This document shows, in pieces, positions 34,868 to 43,208 of a DNA stretch of 64,000 bases. The translations under genes and the position numbers were made by a program. Every line of letters starts with the position of its first letter. Within the stretch, counting starts at the first letter, position 1. This DNA comes from Bacillus sp. ISL-34 (lineage in GTDB: Bacteria; Bacillota; Bacilli; Bacillales; DSM-1321): positions 62,001 to 126,000 of the forward strand of contig NZ_JAGGQJ010000003.1 of the NCBI RefSeq assembly GCF_018613325.1. Direction: 5' to 3'. The notes below the pieces were generated by a model. It was not told where the DNA came from. It saw only the letters and a program-made list of their open reading frames with translations, and ran no database searches.

Positions 34868-34905
34868 TAAAAAAAGACCCAAATCCTTGTTATATCAAGG
34901 ATTTG
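34868..34905 (-). terminator. Terminator of tRNA-Val
   Basis: CAAATCCTTG (34880-34889) and CAAGGATTTG (34896-34905) form a perfect stem; the minus strand continues into a run of seven T. Confidence 0.85.
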
Positions 34906-34970
34906 AGCCTTTGGCAGTTGATGACCTGTGAGGGATTCGAACCCACGACCCCTTCCCTGTCAAGGAAGTG
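34892..34970 (-). repeat. Right attachment-site copy, inside tRNA-Val and its terminator
   Basis: 79 bp identical to 28371-28449. The right copy continues into an intact tRNA 5' half (34971-34993), so the island lies between the two copies and the gene was restored on integration. Confidence 0.9.
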
Positions 34971-34993
34971 CTCTCCCACTGAGCTAACAAGTC
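34922..34993 (-). tRNA. trnV: tRNA-Val(GAC)
   Basis: A complete cloverleaf on the minus strand: acceptor GACTTGT pairs with ACAGGTC (one G-U), D-arm GCTCAGTGGGAGAGC, anticodon stem-loop CTTCC-TTGACAG-GGAAG with anticodon GAC, and T-arm GTGGGTTCGAATCCCTC-type. Discriminator A; CCA is not encoded (TCA follows). It is single and is followed by a strong terminator. Its 3' half is duplicated at 28401-28449, making it the integration site of the neighbouring island. Confidence 0.93.
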
Positions 34994-35204
34994 GTATGTA
35001 ATGACTGACTGGTTACTTAAGTACATAATTTATTATAAGTTTTTTTGTTAAAAAGTCAACGCATTATATTAAAAAAGTTTTAGTTTTATCTCATTTTATT
35101 TCCCTCCACCACAAAACACGAACAAACATTCCCTTTGCACTTGCATATAAAACACACGTTCGCATATAATGATAGCAAGCAAGTCAGCAAAGGAGTGACA
35201 GGGA

Positions 35205-35426
35205 ATGAAATATATACTTCGTAAACATATGGAAGAAAATGCTCCATTGGAGATAATTTATCTTTCCGAACAAGGTAAGATTACACAGCGGAAAATTCAG
35301 GTGCTTGAAATTTATCCTGGCCATATTCACGCATTCTGTTTCCTAAGGCAGACAAAACGGACATTTAAAGTGGCCAATATCCTTTCTGCCCGCCTCATTA
35401 AGGCCAGGTTTGATAGGTCTGGCTGA
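35205..35426 (+). CDS. Small WYL-like domain protein
   Basis: A 73-residue protein: LEIIYLSEQGKITQRKIQVL and AFCFLRQTKRTFKVANILSA resemble the core strands of a WYL domain (ligand/nucleic-acid-binding Sm-like fold), with RxFKVxNILSA at the end as in WYL regulators. No helix-turn-helix is attached. Such stand-alone small WYL-like proteins exist in Bacillus. A GGAGTGA site is close upstream. Convergent with the pgpA-like gene (18 bp between stops). Role unknown. Confidence 0.65.
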   Translation: MKYILRKHMEENAPLEIIYLSEQGKITQRKIQVLEIYPGHIHAFCFLRQTKRTFKVANILSARLIKARFDRSG

Positions 35427-35443
35427 AGATTGTTAATCAAGGG

Positions 35444-36013
35444 TTAACCGATTAACTCTTCTTCTTCCTGGATGTCCTTTTCCTGTTCAGTTAACGATTC
35501 TTCTTCATCTCTCAGACGATGAGCTAACCTTGAGGCGGCACTCGCGGCAATGCTTGCAACGATATCATCCAGGAAGGTATGCACGATTCCTTCTTGCTTC
35601 TTATCAAGTTCGTGTATGACGCCTATTTTATTTTTATCCAAATGACCAAAGGTCGTTACAGCAATGCTTCCGTAACCTAATACTGCACCAAAGGCAATCG
35701 TTTCATCCACTCCGAACAGCCCTTCATCAGATTCAACAATCGATTGCAGGGGTTCTGATAGCTTTTTTTGCTCGGCCAGTTTATCCAGCTCCACACCGAC
35801 TAAAATGGCATGTTGAATTTCCCTTTTCAACAGGACACGCTCAACGCTGTGGATGCATTCCTCCAGCTTAAGATCAGCTTTGTACGGGAACTGCAATTCA
35901 TAAACGATTTTTGCAATTGCCTCCACACTGACACCACGCTCTAATAATGTTCGTTTAGCCGCCTTCGTTACTTCCCTGCTGTGTACCTGTACATCTGCCA
36001 TTTTATTCGCCAC
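35444..36013 (-). CDS. Phosphatidylglycerophosphatase A-family protein (YutG/YpjQ-like)
   Basis: A 189-residue protein with the PgpA-type core FGVDETIAFGAVLGYGSIAV and later HTFLDDIVASIAASAASRL. In this soluble Bacillus group (YutG, YpjQ) membrane helices are few; the family dephosphorylates phosphatidylglycerophosphate, though the Bacillus proteins are less well characterised. The last 25 residues are acidic (EEESLTEQEKDIQEEEELIG). Monocistronic and convergent with the small WYL-like gene. Confidence 0.75.
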   Translation of the reverse strand: MANKMADVQVHSREVTKAAKRTLLERGVSVEAIAKIVYELQFPYKADLKLEECIHSVERVLLKREIQHAILVGVELDKLAEQKKLSEPLQSIVESDEGLFGVDETIAFGAVLGYGSIAVTTFGHLDKNKIGVIHELDKKQEGIVHTFLDDIVASIAASAASRLAHRLRDEEESLTEQEKDIQEEEELIG

Positions 36014-36193
36014 CTTTTTTATTGTATTATTTTTCTATATCCTTTTATTATAGCACCTTATTATTCAAATTTTTAGAAAATACGCTGAAAATTTTCTATT
36101 CTAAAATCTTGTCACGGGAAAAAGTCGCAAGGCTATGCTAAAATAATCAAGTAAGTTGTTTTTCATTATTAATTATCATTGAGGTGCGGGAGA

Positions 36194-36916
36194 ATGAGTT
36201 TACGCAAAGGCACAATTAAAGAGTACATGTTTAAAAGCGAAGCTTTAGCAGAGGAATTGGAACTGCTTGTTTACTTGCCTGCTAATTTTTCGCCACTGTA
36301 TAAATATTCGCTTGTGATTGCTCAGGATGGCCGTGATTATTTTCAAATGGGTCGAATTGGTCGGGTAGCAGATGAACTGTTAGGGAACGATGAGATCGAG
36401 AATATCATCATTGTCGGCATTCCCTATAAAGACCGCTTTGACCGCAGGCGCAAATATCATCCGGACGGGGAACAGCACATTGCATACATACGTTTTCTTG
36501 CCCATGAACTTGTCCCGTTTTTAGATGATGAATTCCCAACCTATCAAATGGGACATGGTCGAACTTTGATCGGTGACTCTCTTGGCGGTACAGTTTCCTT
36601 ATTGGCCGCACTAAAGTATCCGCATACATTCGGGAAATGCATCATGCAGTCGCCACTTGCCAATGAAGCAGTAATGGATGCTGTACGTAATTTTGAGGAT
36701 CCGCATCTCCTCGAACTTTACCATGTGATCGGGACTGGTGAAACAGATGTTCCGACGACGGATGGCAAGAAGGCAAACTTCATAGAACCCAACAGGGAAT
36801 TGCATAAATTAATCAACCAAAAAGGATTTCCGTACTTCTATGAAGAATTTGAAGGTAATCATACCTGGAAATACTGGCAGGCAGATTTAAAACGAGCACT
36901 GTTGGAAATGTTCTAA
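36194..36916 (+). CDS. yjcH: YjcH-type esterase-fold protein
   Basis: About 240 residues of the esterase D/enterochelin esterase alpha/beta hydrolase family. The nucleophile elbow is GDSLGGTVSLL, with the His in EGNHTWKYW near the C-terminus and an Asp between. Substrate unknown. ATG 36194 is favoured: AGGTG seven bases upstream. It is followed by yjcG and yjcF in the same order as in B. subtilis (yjcF-yjcG-yjcH), supporting orthology. Confidence 0.82.
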   Translation: MSLRKGTIKEYMFKSEALAEELELLVYLPANFSPLYKYSLVIAQDGRDYFQMGRIGRVADELLGNDEIENIIIVGIPYKDRFDRRRKYHPDGEQHIAYIRFLAHELVPFLDDEFPTYQMGHGRTLIGDSLGGTVSLLAALKYPHTFGKCIMQSPLANEAVMDAVRNFEDPHLLELYHVIGTGETDVPTTDGKKANFIEPNRELHKLINQKGFPYFYEEFEGNHTWKYWQADLKRALLEMF

Positions 36917-36996
36917 CCCTCTCTTTTTGAGATGGTTTCAAGAAAAAACATGTCCAACTATAATACAACAATAAAAAATATCAGGAGGTTTTATTT

Positions 36997-37512
36997 ATGA
37001 AATATGGTGTTGCAATTTTCCCTTCAAAAAAACTTCAAGATTTAGCTAACTCCTATCGCAAACGGTATGATACGAAATATGCTTTCATACCACCGCATCT
37101 GACGCTTAAACCAACGTTCGAAGCGACGGATATGGAAATTTCAACAATCGCGGATCAATTAAAAGACATTGCTCGTAAGTGCAGGCCTTTTACGATAAGC
37201 GTTACGAAAACGAAGTCTTTCCAACCCGTAAGCAATACTATTTATTTCAAAGTGGAATTATCCGAAGGGCTTCAGGAACTGCATGATGCACTTAACAATG
37301 AGGACTTCATGAAAAGTGAAAGTGAACATGCATTTGTCCCGCATATTACCATCGCTCAAGATTTATCCGATAATGAGCATTCTGATGTTTTAGGCCAATT
37401 AAGCATGCTTGACATCAGCCATGAAGAAGAGGTGAAACGAGTTCACTTGCTGTATCAACTTGAAGATGGGGCATGGACCGTTTATGAAACATTTAGATTA
37501 GGAGCTGAATGA
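36997..37512 (+). CDS. yjcG: YjcG-type 2H phosphoesterase
   Basis: A 171-residue 2H-phosphoesterase superfamily protein. The two catalytic HxTx-type motifs are PPHLTLKP (about residue 33) and VPHITIAQ (about residue 115). Relatives include 2'-5' RNA ligase/cyclic phosphodiesterases; the real substrate of YjcG is not known. AGGAGG is well placed. Its stop is 4 bp before the yjcF start, so the two are coupled. Confidence 0.85.
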   Translation: MKYGVAIFPSKKLQDLANSYRKRYDTKYAFIPPHLTLKPTFEATDMEISTIADQLKDIARKCRPFTISVTKTKSFQPVSNTIYFKVELSEGLQELHDALNNEDFMKSESEHAFVPHITIAQDLSDNEHSDVLGQLSMLDISHEEEVKRVHLLYQLEDGAWTVYETFRLGAE

Positions 37513-37516
37513 TTTC

Positions 37517-37945
37517 GTGTTTGTAAAAATCGCAGAGAACAGCCAAGAGCTTGAAAATGCTTATATGATTAGAAAAAAAGTGTTCGTCCAAGAACAAAAC
37601 GTCCCTCTTGAAGAAGAGATTGATGAATATGAAGAAGAGTCCACACATTTCGTTTTATATGATGAGCAGCATCAGCCAATCGGTGCCGGCCGTTTCAGGG
37701 TCATCGACAACATCGGTAAAGTCCAGCGCATTTGTGTGCTATCATCGGGCCGTAAGAATGGTGCCGGTGCCATGATCATGAATGCTATTGAGGAATACGC
37801 CATCCAGCAGGGAGTACCTCAATTGAAGCTTGATTCCCAGGTCCATGCCATCCCTTTTTATTCGAAATTAGGGTATGAGATCGTTTCCGACGAATTCATG
37901 GATGCCGGCATTCCTCATAAAACGATGAAGAAAACCATTTTATAA
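37517..37945 (+). CDS. yjcF: YjcF-type GNAT acetyltransferase
   Basis: A 142-residue GNAT protein. The acetyl-CoA motif is VQRICVLSSGRKNGAGAMIM, with VFVQEQNVPLEEEIDEYEEE at the N-terminus as in the YjcF/ElaA subset. GTG 37517 is used; AGGAG of the yjcG end is about 12 bases upstream. Substrate unknown. Last gene of the yjcHGF set, followed by a strong terminator. Confidence 0.85.
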   Translation: MFVKIAENSQELENAYMIRKKVFVQEQNVPLEEEIDEYEEESTHFVLYDEQHQPIGAGRFRVIDNIGKVQRICVLSSGRKNGAGAMIMNAIEEYAIQQGVPQLKLDSQVHAIPFYSKLGYEIVSDEFMDAGIPHKTMKKTIL

Positions 37946-37948
37946 TAT

Positions 37949-37991
37949 AAAAAAGCTGTCCTTTCAGTTCTCTGATTGGACAGCTTTTTTT
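37949..37991 (+). terminator. Terminator of yjcHGF
   Basis: AAAAAAGCTGTCC (37949-37961) and GGACAGCTTTTTTT (37978-37991) form a strong stem with a T run. Confidence 0.9.
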
Positions 37992-38064
37992 GTTCGTTCA
38001 TGAATTTAAATTATCGTTTTATAAAAAAAACCATATCCGTTCAATGGCAATCTCCGCAAAAATA

Positions 38065-38073
38065 CATAGTCTA
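38065..38073 (+). promoter_or_regulatory. Probable SigK -10 box of the cotW-like gene
   Basis: CATAGTCTA fits CATANNNTA, 32 bp before the start codon; the upstream AC element is weak. Confidence 0.5.
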
Positions 38074-38104
38074 TATATAGAAAGCAAGAAGGAGGGAAAA
38101 TTTT

Positions 38105-38368
38105 ATGGGTAACAATGATTTTAACCTGGAGGAGTCTCAAAAAAGACTGATGGAACTGCTGGTTTCGAGGACTATGAGAAAACATGGTTTCAAAAAGGAA
38201 AAGGTCGATCTAACCGAAAGAGAGAAAAACAACCTTAAAGAAACCATTCGCTATTTACAAGAGCAATCACTAAAAATCATAAACCAAGAAAAGAACATCA
38301 CGGAACATGATGTTAATCCAGTTACAAATTCCATTCACAACAAATTCACGGATTCCAAAGATAAATGA
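38105..38368 (+). CDS. cotW: CotW-like spore coat protein
   Basis: An 87-residue, charged helical protein. The stretch LMELLVSRTMRKHGFKKEKV followed by LTEREKNNLKETIRYLQEQS lines up with the core of B. subtilis CotW (a helix, KHG turn, then a Lys/Glu-rich helix), although the C-terminal tail is shorter. CotW is part of the insoluble outer-coat/crust fraction. A SigK-type -10 and a GGAGGG site precede it, and a CotX-like gene follows 233 bp later, as in cotVWX clusters. Confidence 0.7.
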   Translation: MGNNDFNLEESQKRLMELLVSRTMRKHGFKKEKVDLTEREKNNLKETIRYLQEQSLKIINQEKNITEHDVNPVTNSIHNKFTDSKDK

Positions 38369-38540
38369 CACACCATATCACCTAATCAAACCTTACTTGC
38401 TGGCGAGAAATAAGTAAAACGAGACATAGCAGCACTTACATTTCATTCCTAAAGCTCCAGCTTCTTTATTATTCATCCCGATACACTAATACTTTCTCTA
38501 AGTATTAAAAAATAGACGAATTAACTGATTTATTCGTCCA

Positions 38541-38568
38541 ACCCGATTACCCATCAAAGCATATTTTA
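38541..38568 (+). promoter_or_regulatory. Probable SigK promoter of the cotX-like gene
   Basis: AC at 38541-38542, 17 bases, then CATATTTTA (38560-38568): full match to AC-N17-CATANNNTA. Confidence 0.65.
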
Positions 38569-38601
38569 ATAGGGAATAAAACCTAAGGAGGAAAAAACAA
38601 C

Positions 38602-39090
38602 ATGAACCAAAATGTATATCGTAGCAACTGTAACACACATGAAGACTCTGAAAGATCATGGTCGGCTCTAGATTCCGCTTCCAGACATCCCCTGTCAGGA
38701 TTCTGTAACGACGATGACACACGCATTAACCAAGAGGCAATACAGGATAATAATCAAGTTCAGCTTTCTGAAGAACTTATTTACATTAAAGATTCTTGTA
38801 ATGTAAATGTCACTTCAACGGATGTTAAAGCGGCCCTTTCTCTTCAAGCTGCTCTACAAGCTGCAATTGCGGTCATCGTAAGCATTTCCATCGCAGATTC
38901 TGATAATGCTGAGAAGATCACTCAAGAATTAATCCAATCTTCTAATGTTAAACAAATCACGCGCCAAAAAACAATTGTTGAAAACAGCCGTGATATCGAC
39001 ATTACAACAACTGATGCACAAATCGCTCTAAACATCCAATTATTACTTCAACTATTGTTAGCTCTAATCGTAGAAATTGACATTCTCTAA
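38602..39090 (+). CDS. cotX: CotX-like spore coat protein (spore coat X/V domain)
   Basis: A 162-residue protein with two copies of the spore coat protein X/V motif: IYIKDSCNVNVTSTDVKAAL at about 63-90 and VENSRDIDITTTDAQIALNI at about 133-155, each followed by a hydrophobic helix. The N-terminal 45 residues hold Trp, Cys, His and Asp as in CotX. It is a structural component of the outer coat or crust. AAGGAGG precedes the ATG and a SigK promoter lies 35 bp up. Terminator follows. Confidence 0.88.
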   Translation: MNQNVYRSNCNTHEDSERSWSALDSASRHPLSGFCNDDDTRINQEAIQDNNQVQLSEELIYIKDSCNVNVTSTDVKAALSLQAALQAAIAVIVSISIADSDNAEKITQELIQSSNVKQITRQKTIVENSRDIDITTTDAQIALNIQLLLQLLLALIVEIDIL

Positions 39091-39097
39091 GGAGTCA

Positions 39098-39134
39098 ACA
39101 CAAAAAGGACACTTCGCGTGTCCTCTTTTGTTTT
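39098..39134. terminator. Terminator of the cotX-like gene
   Basis: AAAAGGACAC-TTCGC-GTGTCCTCTTTTG: strong stem, T-rich on both sides, so it may also serve the convergent gene ending at 39146. Confidence 0.85.
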
Positions 39135-39145
39135 TGATGGCGAAA

Positions 39146-39433
39146 CTAGACAACTGCGTTGAAAAAACTTCCTTTCCCTGTCATTTCAGCCGTTAAATCT
39201 TCACTGCCCCTCATGCCCATTTGATATTTATATGTGCCTGCCCCATATGTACTTTCCCGATTATCTTTAATTTGATGTAATCCTTCAAAGCTTTCCCTTT
39301 CCAGCACCTGATCAAAACGGACAGGTTGAATGGGTGTCGTCCCTTTAACAATTCTTACTTTCTCTGCAGCTTCGATCGTCCGGTTGGCATATTGAATATA
39401 ATCAAATGGTGTGACAGGTGCAATGTAACCCAT
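39146..39433 (-). CDS. Conserved Bacillus protein of unknown function
   Basis: A 95-residue soluble protein, start MGYIAPVTPFDYIQYANRTI, with a GGAGGGATAACT site upstream. The C-terminal half is Gly/Met-rich (GAGTYKYQMGMRGSEDLTAE) and mildly repetitive. I do not recognise a family. Placed between spore coat genes and yjcD, a sporulation role is possible but unsupported. Confidence 0.6.
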   Translation of the reverse strand: MGYIAPVTPFDYIQYANRTIEAAEKVRIVKGTTPIQPVRFDQVLERESFEGLHQIKDNRESTYGAGTYKYQMGMRGSEDLTAEMTGKGSFFNAVV

Positions 39434-39581
39434 AGTTATCCCTCCTTATTACATAGTTGTGTTGTCATTTAATTACCCGGCCGAAACAATATCTAAACAC
39501 GATTTCCGCATTCTTTTTTCCTAATCTTCTGGTATGATGAGTATTGCCGATATTTTTAATAGATTAGAGGTATCCATTTAT

Positions 39582-41855
39582 ATGAATCAAGCAAAATCTG
39601 GCAATGAAATCGTACATTTACATACCGTTTCAGCTGGTGAGCTGCAGACACTTTTTGAAAAAGGAAAACGTGATCAGCTTTCTTGTATCATTTGTCATAA
39701 ACCAGTGAAATTATTTATTGGAATCCATGAAACACCTTACTTTTATCATAGTGACCCATCGCAGGTACCCTGTGAAATGCCAATTTCAGAACCAATAAAT
39801 GAGGACAAACCAATAGAATATATGGAACAGAATGGATTTAGGATTCCTACATCACGAACCATTACGGAAACAAAAACCATTACAGAACCTTTCCTTAAAA
39901 GCCGGCCCATAACCGGCAATCCGAAATATTCAGAGGAACCATCCGGCCTGGCACAAACAGAGGAACCATACTTTCAAGAGTTATCCTCATCAGGGGTTGT
40001 TCTCGATGCAGAGCAACTCAAGGCAGTAACGACGATCGATGGACCAATTCTCGTCCTTTCAGGAGCAGGCAGCGGGAAAACCCGCGTATTGACGGTACGT
40101 ACTGCCTACATGCTTACAGTGAAAAAGATTGATCCAAAAAGTATCATGCTTGTAACATTTACGGCGAAATCCGCAAAGGAAATGCAGCAGCGTCTGCTCG
40201 GTTATCCCTATATGACTCCTTCCCTTGTTTCTCAAATCGTTAGCGGAACCTTTCATAGCATCTTTTATAAAATCCTGATTTTCCATGAACCAGCCAAATG
40301 GCAGCGTGATTTCCTATTGAAGTGGGGGTGGGAAAAGGAAAAGGTATTGAAACAGGCTGGCAGGGAACTGGAACTTGATGATAAGGAATTTGCATATGAT
40401 CAAGCCCTTCAACAAATCGGGCTTTGGAAAAACTCATTGGCCTTCCCAGAAGATATCCACCCTAAGGACGATTGGGAGAAATCGTGTTTATTTTTATATA
40501 AGAAATATGAAGAATATAAACAGCAAACAGGAAAGTATGATTTTGATGATATGCTTGTAGGCTGTTATGTATTTTTAAAAAATCACCCGGAATTTTTAAA
40601 GAAATATCAGCAAAGGTTTAATTATTTTTTGGTAGATGAGTTTCAGGATATCAATAAAGTTCAATATGAATTGATAAAACTCCTCTCTGCTGAATCAAAA
40701 AATGTATGTGCAGTTGGAGATGATGATCAATCCATCTATTCATTCCGGGGAAGCGATCCAAAGTATATTTTGAATTTCAATCATGATTTCCCTCGTTCCC
40801 AAGTTGTGAAGCTGACGGAGAATTACCGCTCTTCCCATGAAATTGTCGCTACAGCGAACCGTTTGATCAAGCGCAACCAGAACCGGATGGAGAAAAAGAT
40901 GAGGGCACAGCATGATTCAGGAAATCCCCCTGTTTTATTTTATCCTTATGATGAGGAATTGGAAGCAACGATGATCGTATCCGATATCCAAGAGAAAATA
41001 TCCAAGGGCGCAAACCCTGGGGATTTTGCCGTATTGTACAGGACACACACGATGTCCAGGGCCATTTTTGAACGGCTAGCCGCTTCCAACCTGCCATTCG
41101 TCATTGAAAAGGATGCGGATTCGTTTTATCAGCGCAAGGTCATTCGCGGCATGCTTGCCTTCATGCGTTTGAGTTTGTTCCCGCATGACAGCAAGGCAGC
41201 ATCCGATGTCCTTTCCTCCTTATTCTTAAAGCAAAGTATATTACAGGAATTAAAAGCAATGACAATATTGCAGGATTGTGATTTCATCGATGCATTTGCT
41301 TTTGTTAAGACAGGACATGCTTTTCAAGAACGAAAATTAAAAACGATTCCAGGACAGATCCGCTCTTTAAAAATCATGTCGCCACTCGTAGCTTTAGAAA
41401 TCATCGAGAAAGATTTAGGATACCAGGAATATGTAAAAAAACGCGGAAATGATGCGAACCTGGAAAAAGGGTCCGATGACATCCGTGACTTAAAGGTGGC
41501 GGCAAATCGTTTTCCGACCGTCGCCGCTTTCCTTGAACATGTCGATCATATGACTGCGATGGTCCAAGAGATTAAACAGCTATCGAAACATTTTAAGGAT
41601 GCCATACAGCTTACGACCATACACCGTTCCAAAGGGCTTGAATATCAAACCGTTTATGTCCTTGCTGCTGTTGATGGCAGCATCCCTCATGATTTTGCAC
41701 TTGAATCTTACCGAAAAGGGGAACTATCCCCTCTTGAAGAGGAAAGACGATTGCTCTATGTAGCGGCAACCAGGGCCAAAAAGGATCTTTACCTTTCCAT
41801 CCTGCAAACCAGGAGCGGACGGACCGCCCATCCATCACGTTTCTTGAAGCTTTGA
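39582..41855 (+). CDS. yjcD: UvrD/Rep-type DNA helicase, YjcD
   Basis: About 757 residues. A superfamily 1A helicase with all motifs: GAGSGKTRVLT (Walker A), TFTAKSAKEM, LVDEFQDIN (Walker B), GDDDQSIYSFRG, LTENYRSS, TTIHRSKGLEYQTVYV and VAATRAKKDL. The first 120 residues are unusual: LSCIICHKPVKLFIGIHETP followed by YFYHSDPSQVPC looks like the cysteine/histidine module at the start of CoiA proteins. B. subtilis YjcD has the same size. Likely 3'-5' ATP-dependent DNA unwinding. ATG 39582 is preferred (TAGAGG upstream); 39534 is the longest frame. Confidence 0.87.
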   Translation: MNQAKSGNEIVHLHTVSAGELQTLFEKGKRDQLSCIICHKPVKLFIGIHETPYFYHSDPSQVPCEMPISEPINEDKPIEYMEQNGFRIPTSRTITETKTITEPFLKSRPITGNPKYSEEPSGLAQTEEPYFQELSSSGVVLDAEQLKAVTTIDGPILVLSGAGSGKTRVLTVRTAYMLTVKKIDPKSIMLVTFTAKSAKEMQQRLLGYPYMTPSLVSQIVSGTFHSIFYKILIFHEPAKWQRDFLLKWGWEKEKVLKQAGRELELDDKEFAYDQALQQIGLWKNSLAFPEDIHPKDDWEKSCLFLYKKYEEYKQQTGKYDFDDMLVGCYVFLKNHPEFLKKYQQRFNYFLVDEFQDINKVQYELIKLLSAESKNVCAVGDDDQSIYSFRGSDPKYILNFNHDFPRSQVVKLTENYRSSHEIVATANRLIKRNQNRMEKKMRAQHDSGNPPVLFYPYDEELEATMIVSDIQEKISKGANPGDFAVLYRTHTMSRAIFERLAASNLPFVIEKDADSFYQRKVIRGMLAFMRLSLFPHDSKAASDVLSSLFLKQSILQELKAMTILQDCDFIDAFAFVKTGHAFQERKLKTIPGQIRSLKIMSPLVALEIIEKDLGYQEYVKKRGNDANLEKGSDDIRDLKVAANRFPTVAAFLEHVDHMTAMVQEIKQLSKHFKDAIQLTTIHRSKGLEYQTVYVLAAVDGSIPHDFALESYRKGELSPLEEERRLLYVAATRAKKDLYLSILQTRSGRTAHPSRFLKL

Positions 41856-41901
41856 TAAAAAATTAAGAATCCTTCTATGGAAATCGAGTGGATAAAACAA
41901 A

Positions 41902-42188
41902 ATGCGGTTCGGAAAGGTCTCAGCCCTTTTACCGAAGTCACCATATTTTCAAAACAAATTTGGTTATACTCCATAATTTTTTTATTGTTTTAAATGGGAT
42001 GAAACCTTATTGGATTGAAGAGATTTGCGTCACTCCTGCCGAATAGCTGGCTAGACGAGACGAGCTTTGATGAGGCTTCGCAGCCAGTCGGCAAAAAGGG
42101 AGCGGATCTCTGAAATCAAGCTGGAACGTTTTTAACATAAAAAAACTGCAGGCAAACCCGCTTTTCTTCGAGTCTGTCTGCAGTCTGA
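41902..42188 (-). repeat. Dispersed intergenic repeat R4 (inverted orientation)
   Basis: Read on the minus strand it begins CAGACTGCAGACAGACTCG, has a hairpin GGGTTTGCCTGCAGTTTTTTT, then AACGTTCCAGCTTGATTTC, GATCCGCTCCCTTTTTGCCG, CTATTCGGCAGGAGTG, CTTCAATCCAATAAGG, GGAGTATAACCAAATTTG and the terminal GGGCTGAGACCTTTCCGAACC. The most complete copy in the window together with R5. Confidence 0.75.
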
Positions 42189-42214
42189 AGGCCTGCATGA
42201 TAGCAGGCCTTTTT
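42188..42214. terminator. Hairpin downstream of spoVIF
   Basis: AAGGCCTGC and GCAGGCCTT flank ATGATA. T-run follows on the plus strand (TTTTTG) and A/T-poor sequence on the minus side, so it may mainly block plus-strand read-through from yjcD. Confidence 0.55.
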
Positions 42215-42215
42215 G

Positions 42216-42470
42216 TCACTTTTTATTTATCATATTAGAAATAGTTCCGAAATCCAGTTTATTCCCTTCAGCTACGATGGAATGAACGATTTTATCTTCC
42301 GTTTCCTTATTGACCGGTTTATTCGCGATTTTTGAAACACGCTTAATGACGTTTCTAACAGTCGTTTCATCTTTGAAATTGGCTCCTTGGAGCGAGTTTG
42401 CCAATTCTAATACATCTTTCATATTTACGCCGGTTTTACCTTCTATGTTTTTAAAAAAGTTATTATCCAT
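42216..42470 (-). CDS. spoVIF: Stage VI sporulation protein F
   Basis: An 84-residue protein starting MDNNFFKNIEGKTGVNMKDV, matching SpoVIF (YjcC). In B. subtilis it is needed for coat assembly and works with GerE in late mother-cell gene expression. The sequence is a single helical domain, FKDETTVRNVIKRVSKIANK in the middle and KLDFGTISNMINKK at the end. A GGGAGGGGC site precedes the ATG. Neighbours yjcD and yjcZ fit the B. subtilis order. Confidence 0.9.
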   Translation of the reverse strand: MDNNFFKNIEGKTGVNMKDVLELANSLQGANFKDETTVRNVIKRVSKIANKPVNKETEDKIVHSIVAEGNKLDFGTISNMINKK

Positions 42471-42535
42471 AACTAAGCCCCTCCCTTTTCTGTACCTATC
42501 CTATGGCATTATCAGAAAAATGGTGCTAGGCCAAT

Positions 42536-42580
42536 ACAAAAAAAAATAAATGGAATAGGCTTCTTCTGCCTATTCCATTT
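42536..42580 (-). terminator. Terminator of the yjcZ-like gene
   Basis: AAATGGAATAGGC (42548-42560) and its complement (42568-42580) form a perfect stem, followed on the minus strand by a long T run. Confidence 0.9.
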
Positions 42581-42583
42581 ACC

Positions 42584-42733
42584 TTAGCAGAAAGAAGCCC
42601 CTACAATGATCAATAGGATAAACAATACAACGATGATCGCGAAAGTAGATCCGCCACCGTATCCTCCGCCATAACCGCCGCCGTATCCATAACCGCTGCC
42701 GCCACAACAACCGTAGCCACCGAAACCAAACAT
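42584..42733 (-). CDS. yjcZ: YjcZ-family sporulation protein
   Basis: About 49 residues: Gly/Tyr/Cys-rich start ([20 protein letters not shown]) and a single C-terminal membrane helix ([18 protein letters not shown]). This is the YjcZ/tiny-TM sporulation family. ATG 42733 follows GAGGTGATATGT; the longer frame to 42772 lacks a site. Typically expressed in late sporulation and placed beside spoVIF. Low-complexity repeats YGGGYGGG are seen. Confidence 0.85.
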   Translation of the reverse strand: MFGFGGYGCCGGSGYGYGGGYGGGYGGGSTFAIIVVLFILLIIVGASFC

Positions 42734-42835
42734 ACATATCACCTCGCTCTCGCTAAAGCTTACTGATAACATATGTAGGTCTGGACAAATATGTATAGGC
42801 CATGTCCTAGTCCAGGCTGCCTATTTCCGCTTGTT

Positions 42836-43192
42836 TTATCCTTTTGGTCTGAAAACCAAAGCTCCGATGAATCCGAAGATGATTGCTGCGGAGATACCGG
42901 AACTCGTAATTTCAAACATACCTGTCAGTACGCCAACGAGACCATGTTTTTCCGATTCCATCATCGCCCCGTTCACCAGCGAGTTCCCGAACGAAACGAT
43001 CGGTATGGTTGCTCCGGCACCGGCGAAGTCAACAAGCGGCTCATATAAATCAAATCCGCCCAGAACAGCTCCTATTACAACGAATAAGCTTAGCGTATGT
43101 GCCGGTGTCAGCTTAGCAATATCGAAAAGAAGCTGGCCGACTACACAGATCAAGCCACCGATGACAAAGGCCCAAAAAAACATTGCTAACAT
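42836..43192 (-). CDS. spoVAEb: SpoVAEb, stage V sporulation protein AE
   Basis: A 118-residue membrane protein with four helices and the SpoVAC/AEb pattern [35 protein letters not shown] and [19 protein letters not shown]. Part of the channel complex that moves dipicolinate into the forespore and releases it on germination. Third gene of the short spoVA operon, 16 bp after spoVAD. Expected SigG control; no terminator directly after is clear. Confidence 0.9.
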   Translation of the reverse strand: MLAMFFWAFVIGGLICVVGQLLFDIAKLTPAHTLSLFVVIGAVLGGFDLYEPLVDFAGAGATIPIVSFGNSLVNGAMMESEKHGLVGVLTGMFEITSSGISAAIIFGFIGALVFRPKG

Positions 43193-43208
43193 CGAAATCT
43201 CTCCTTTT

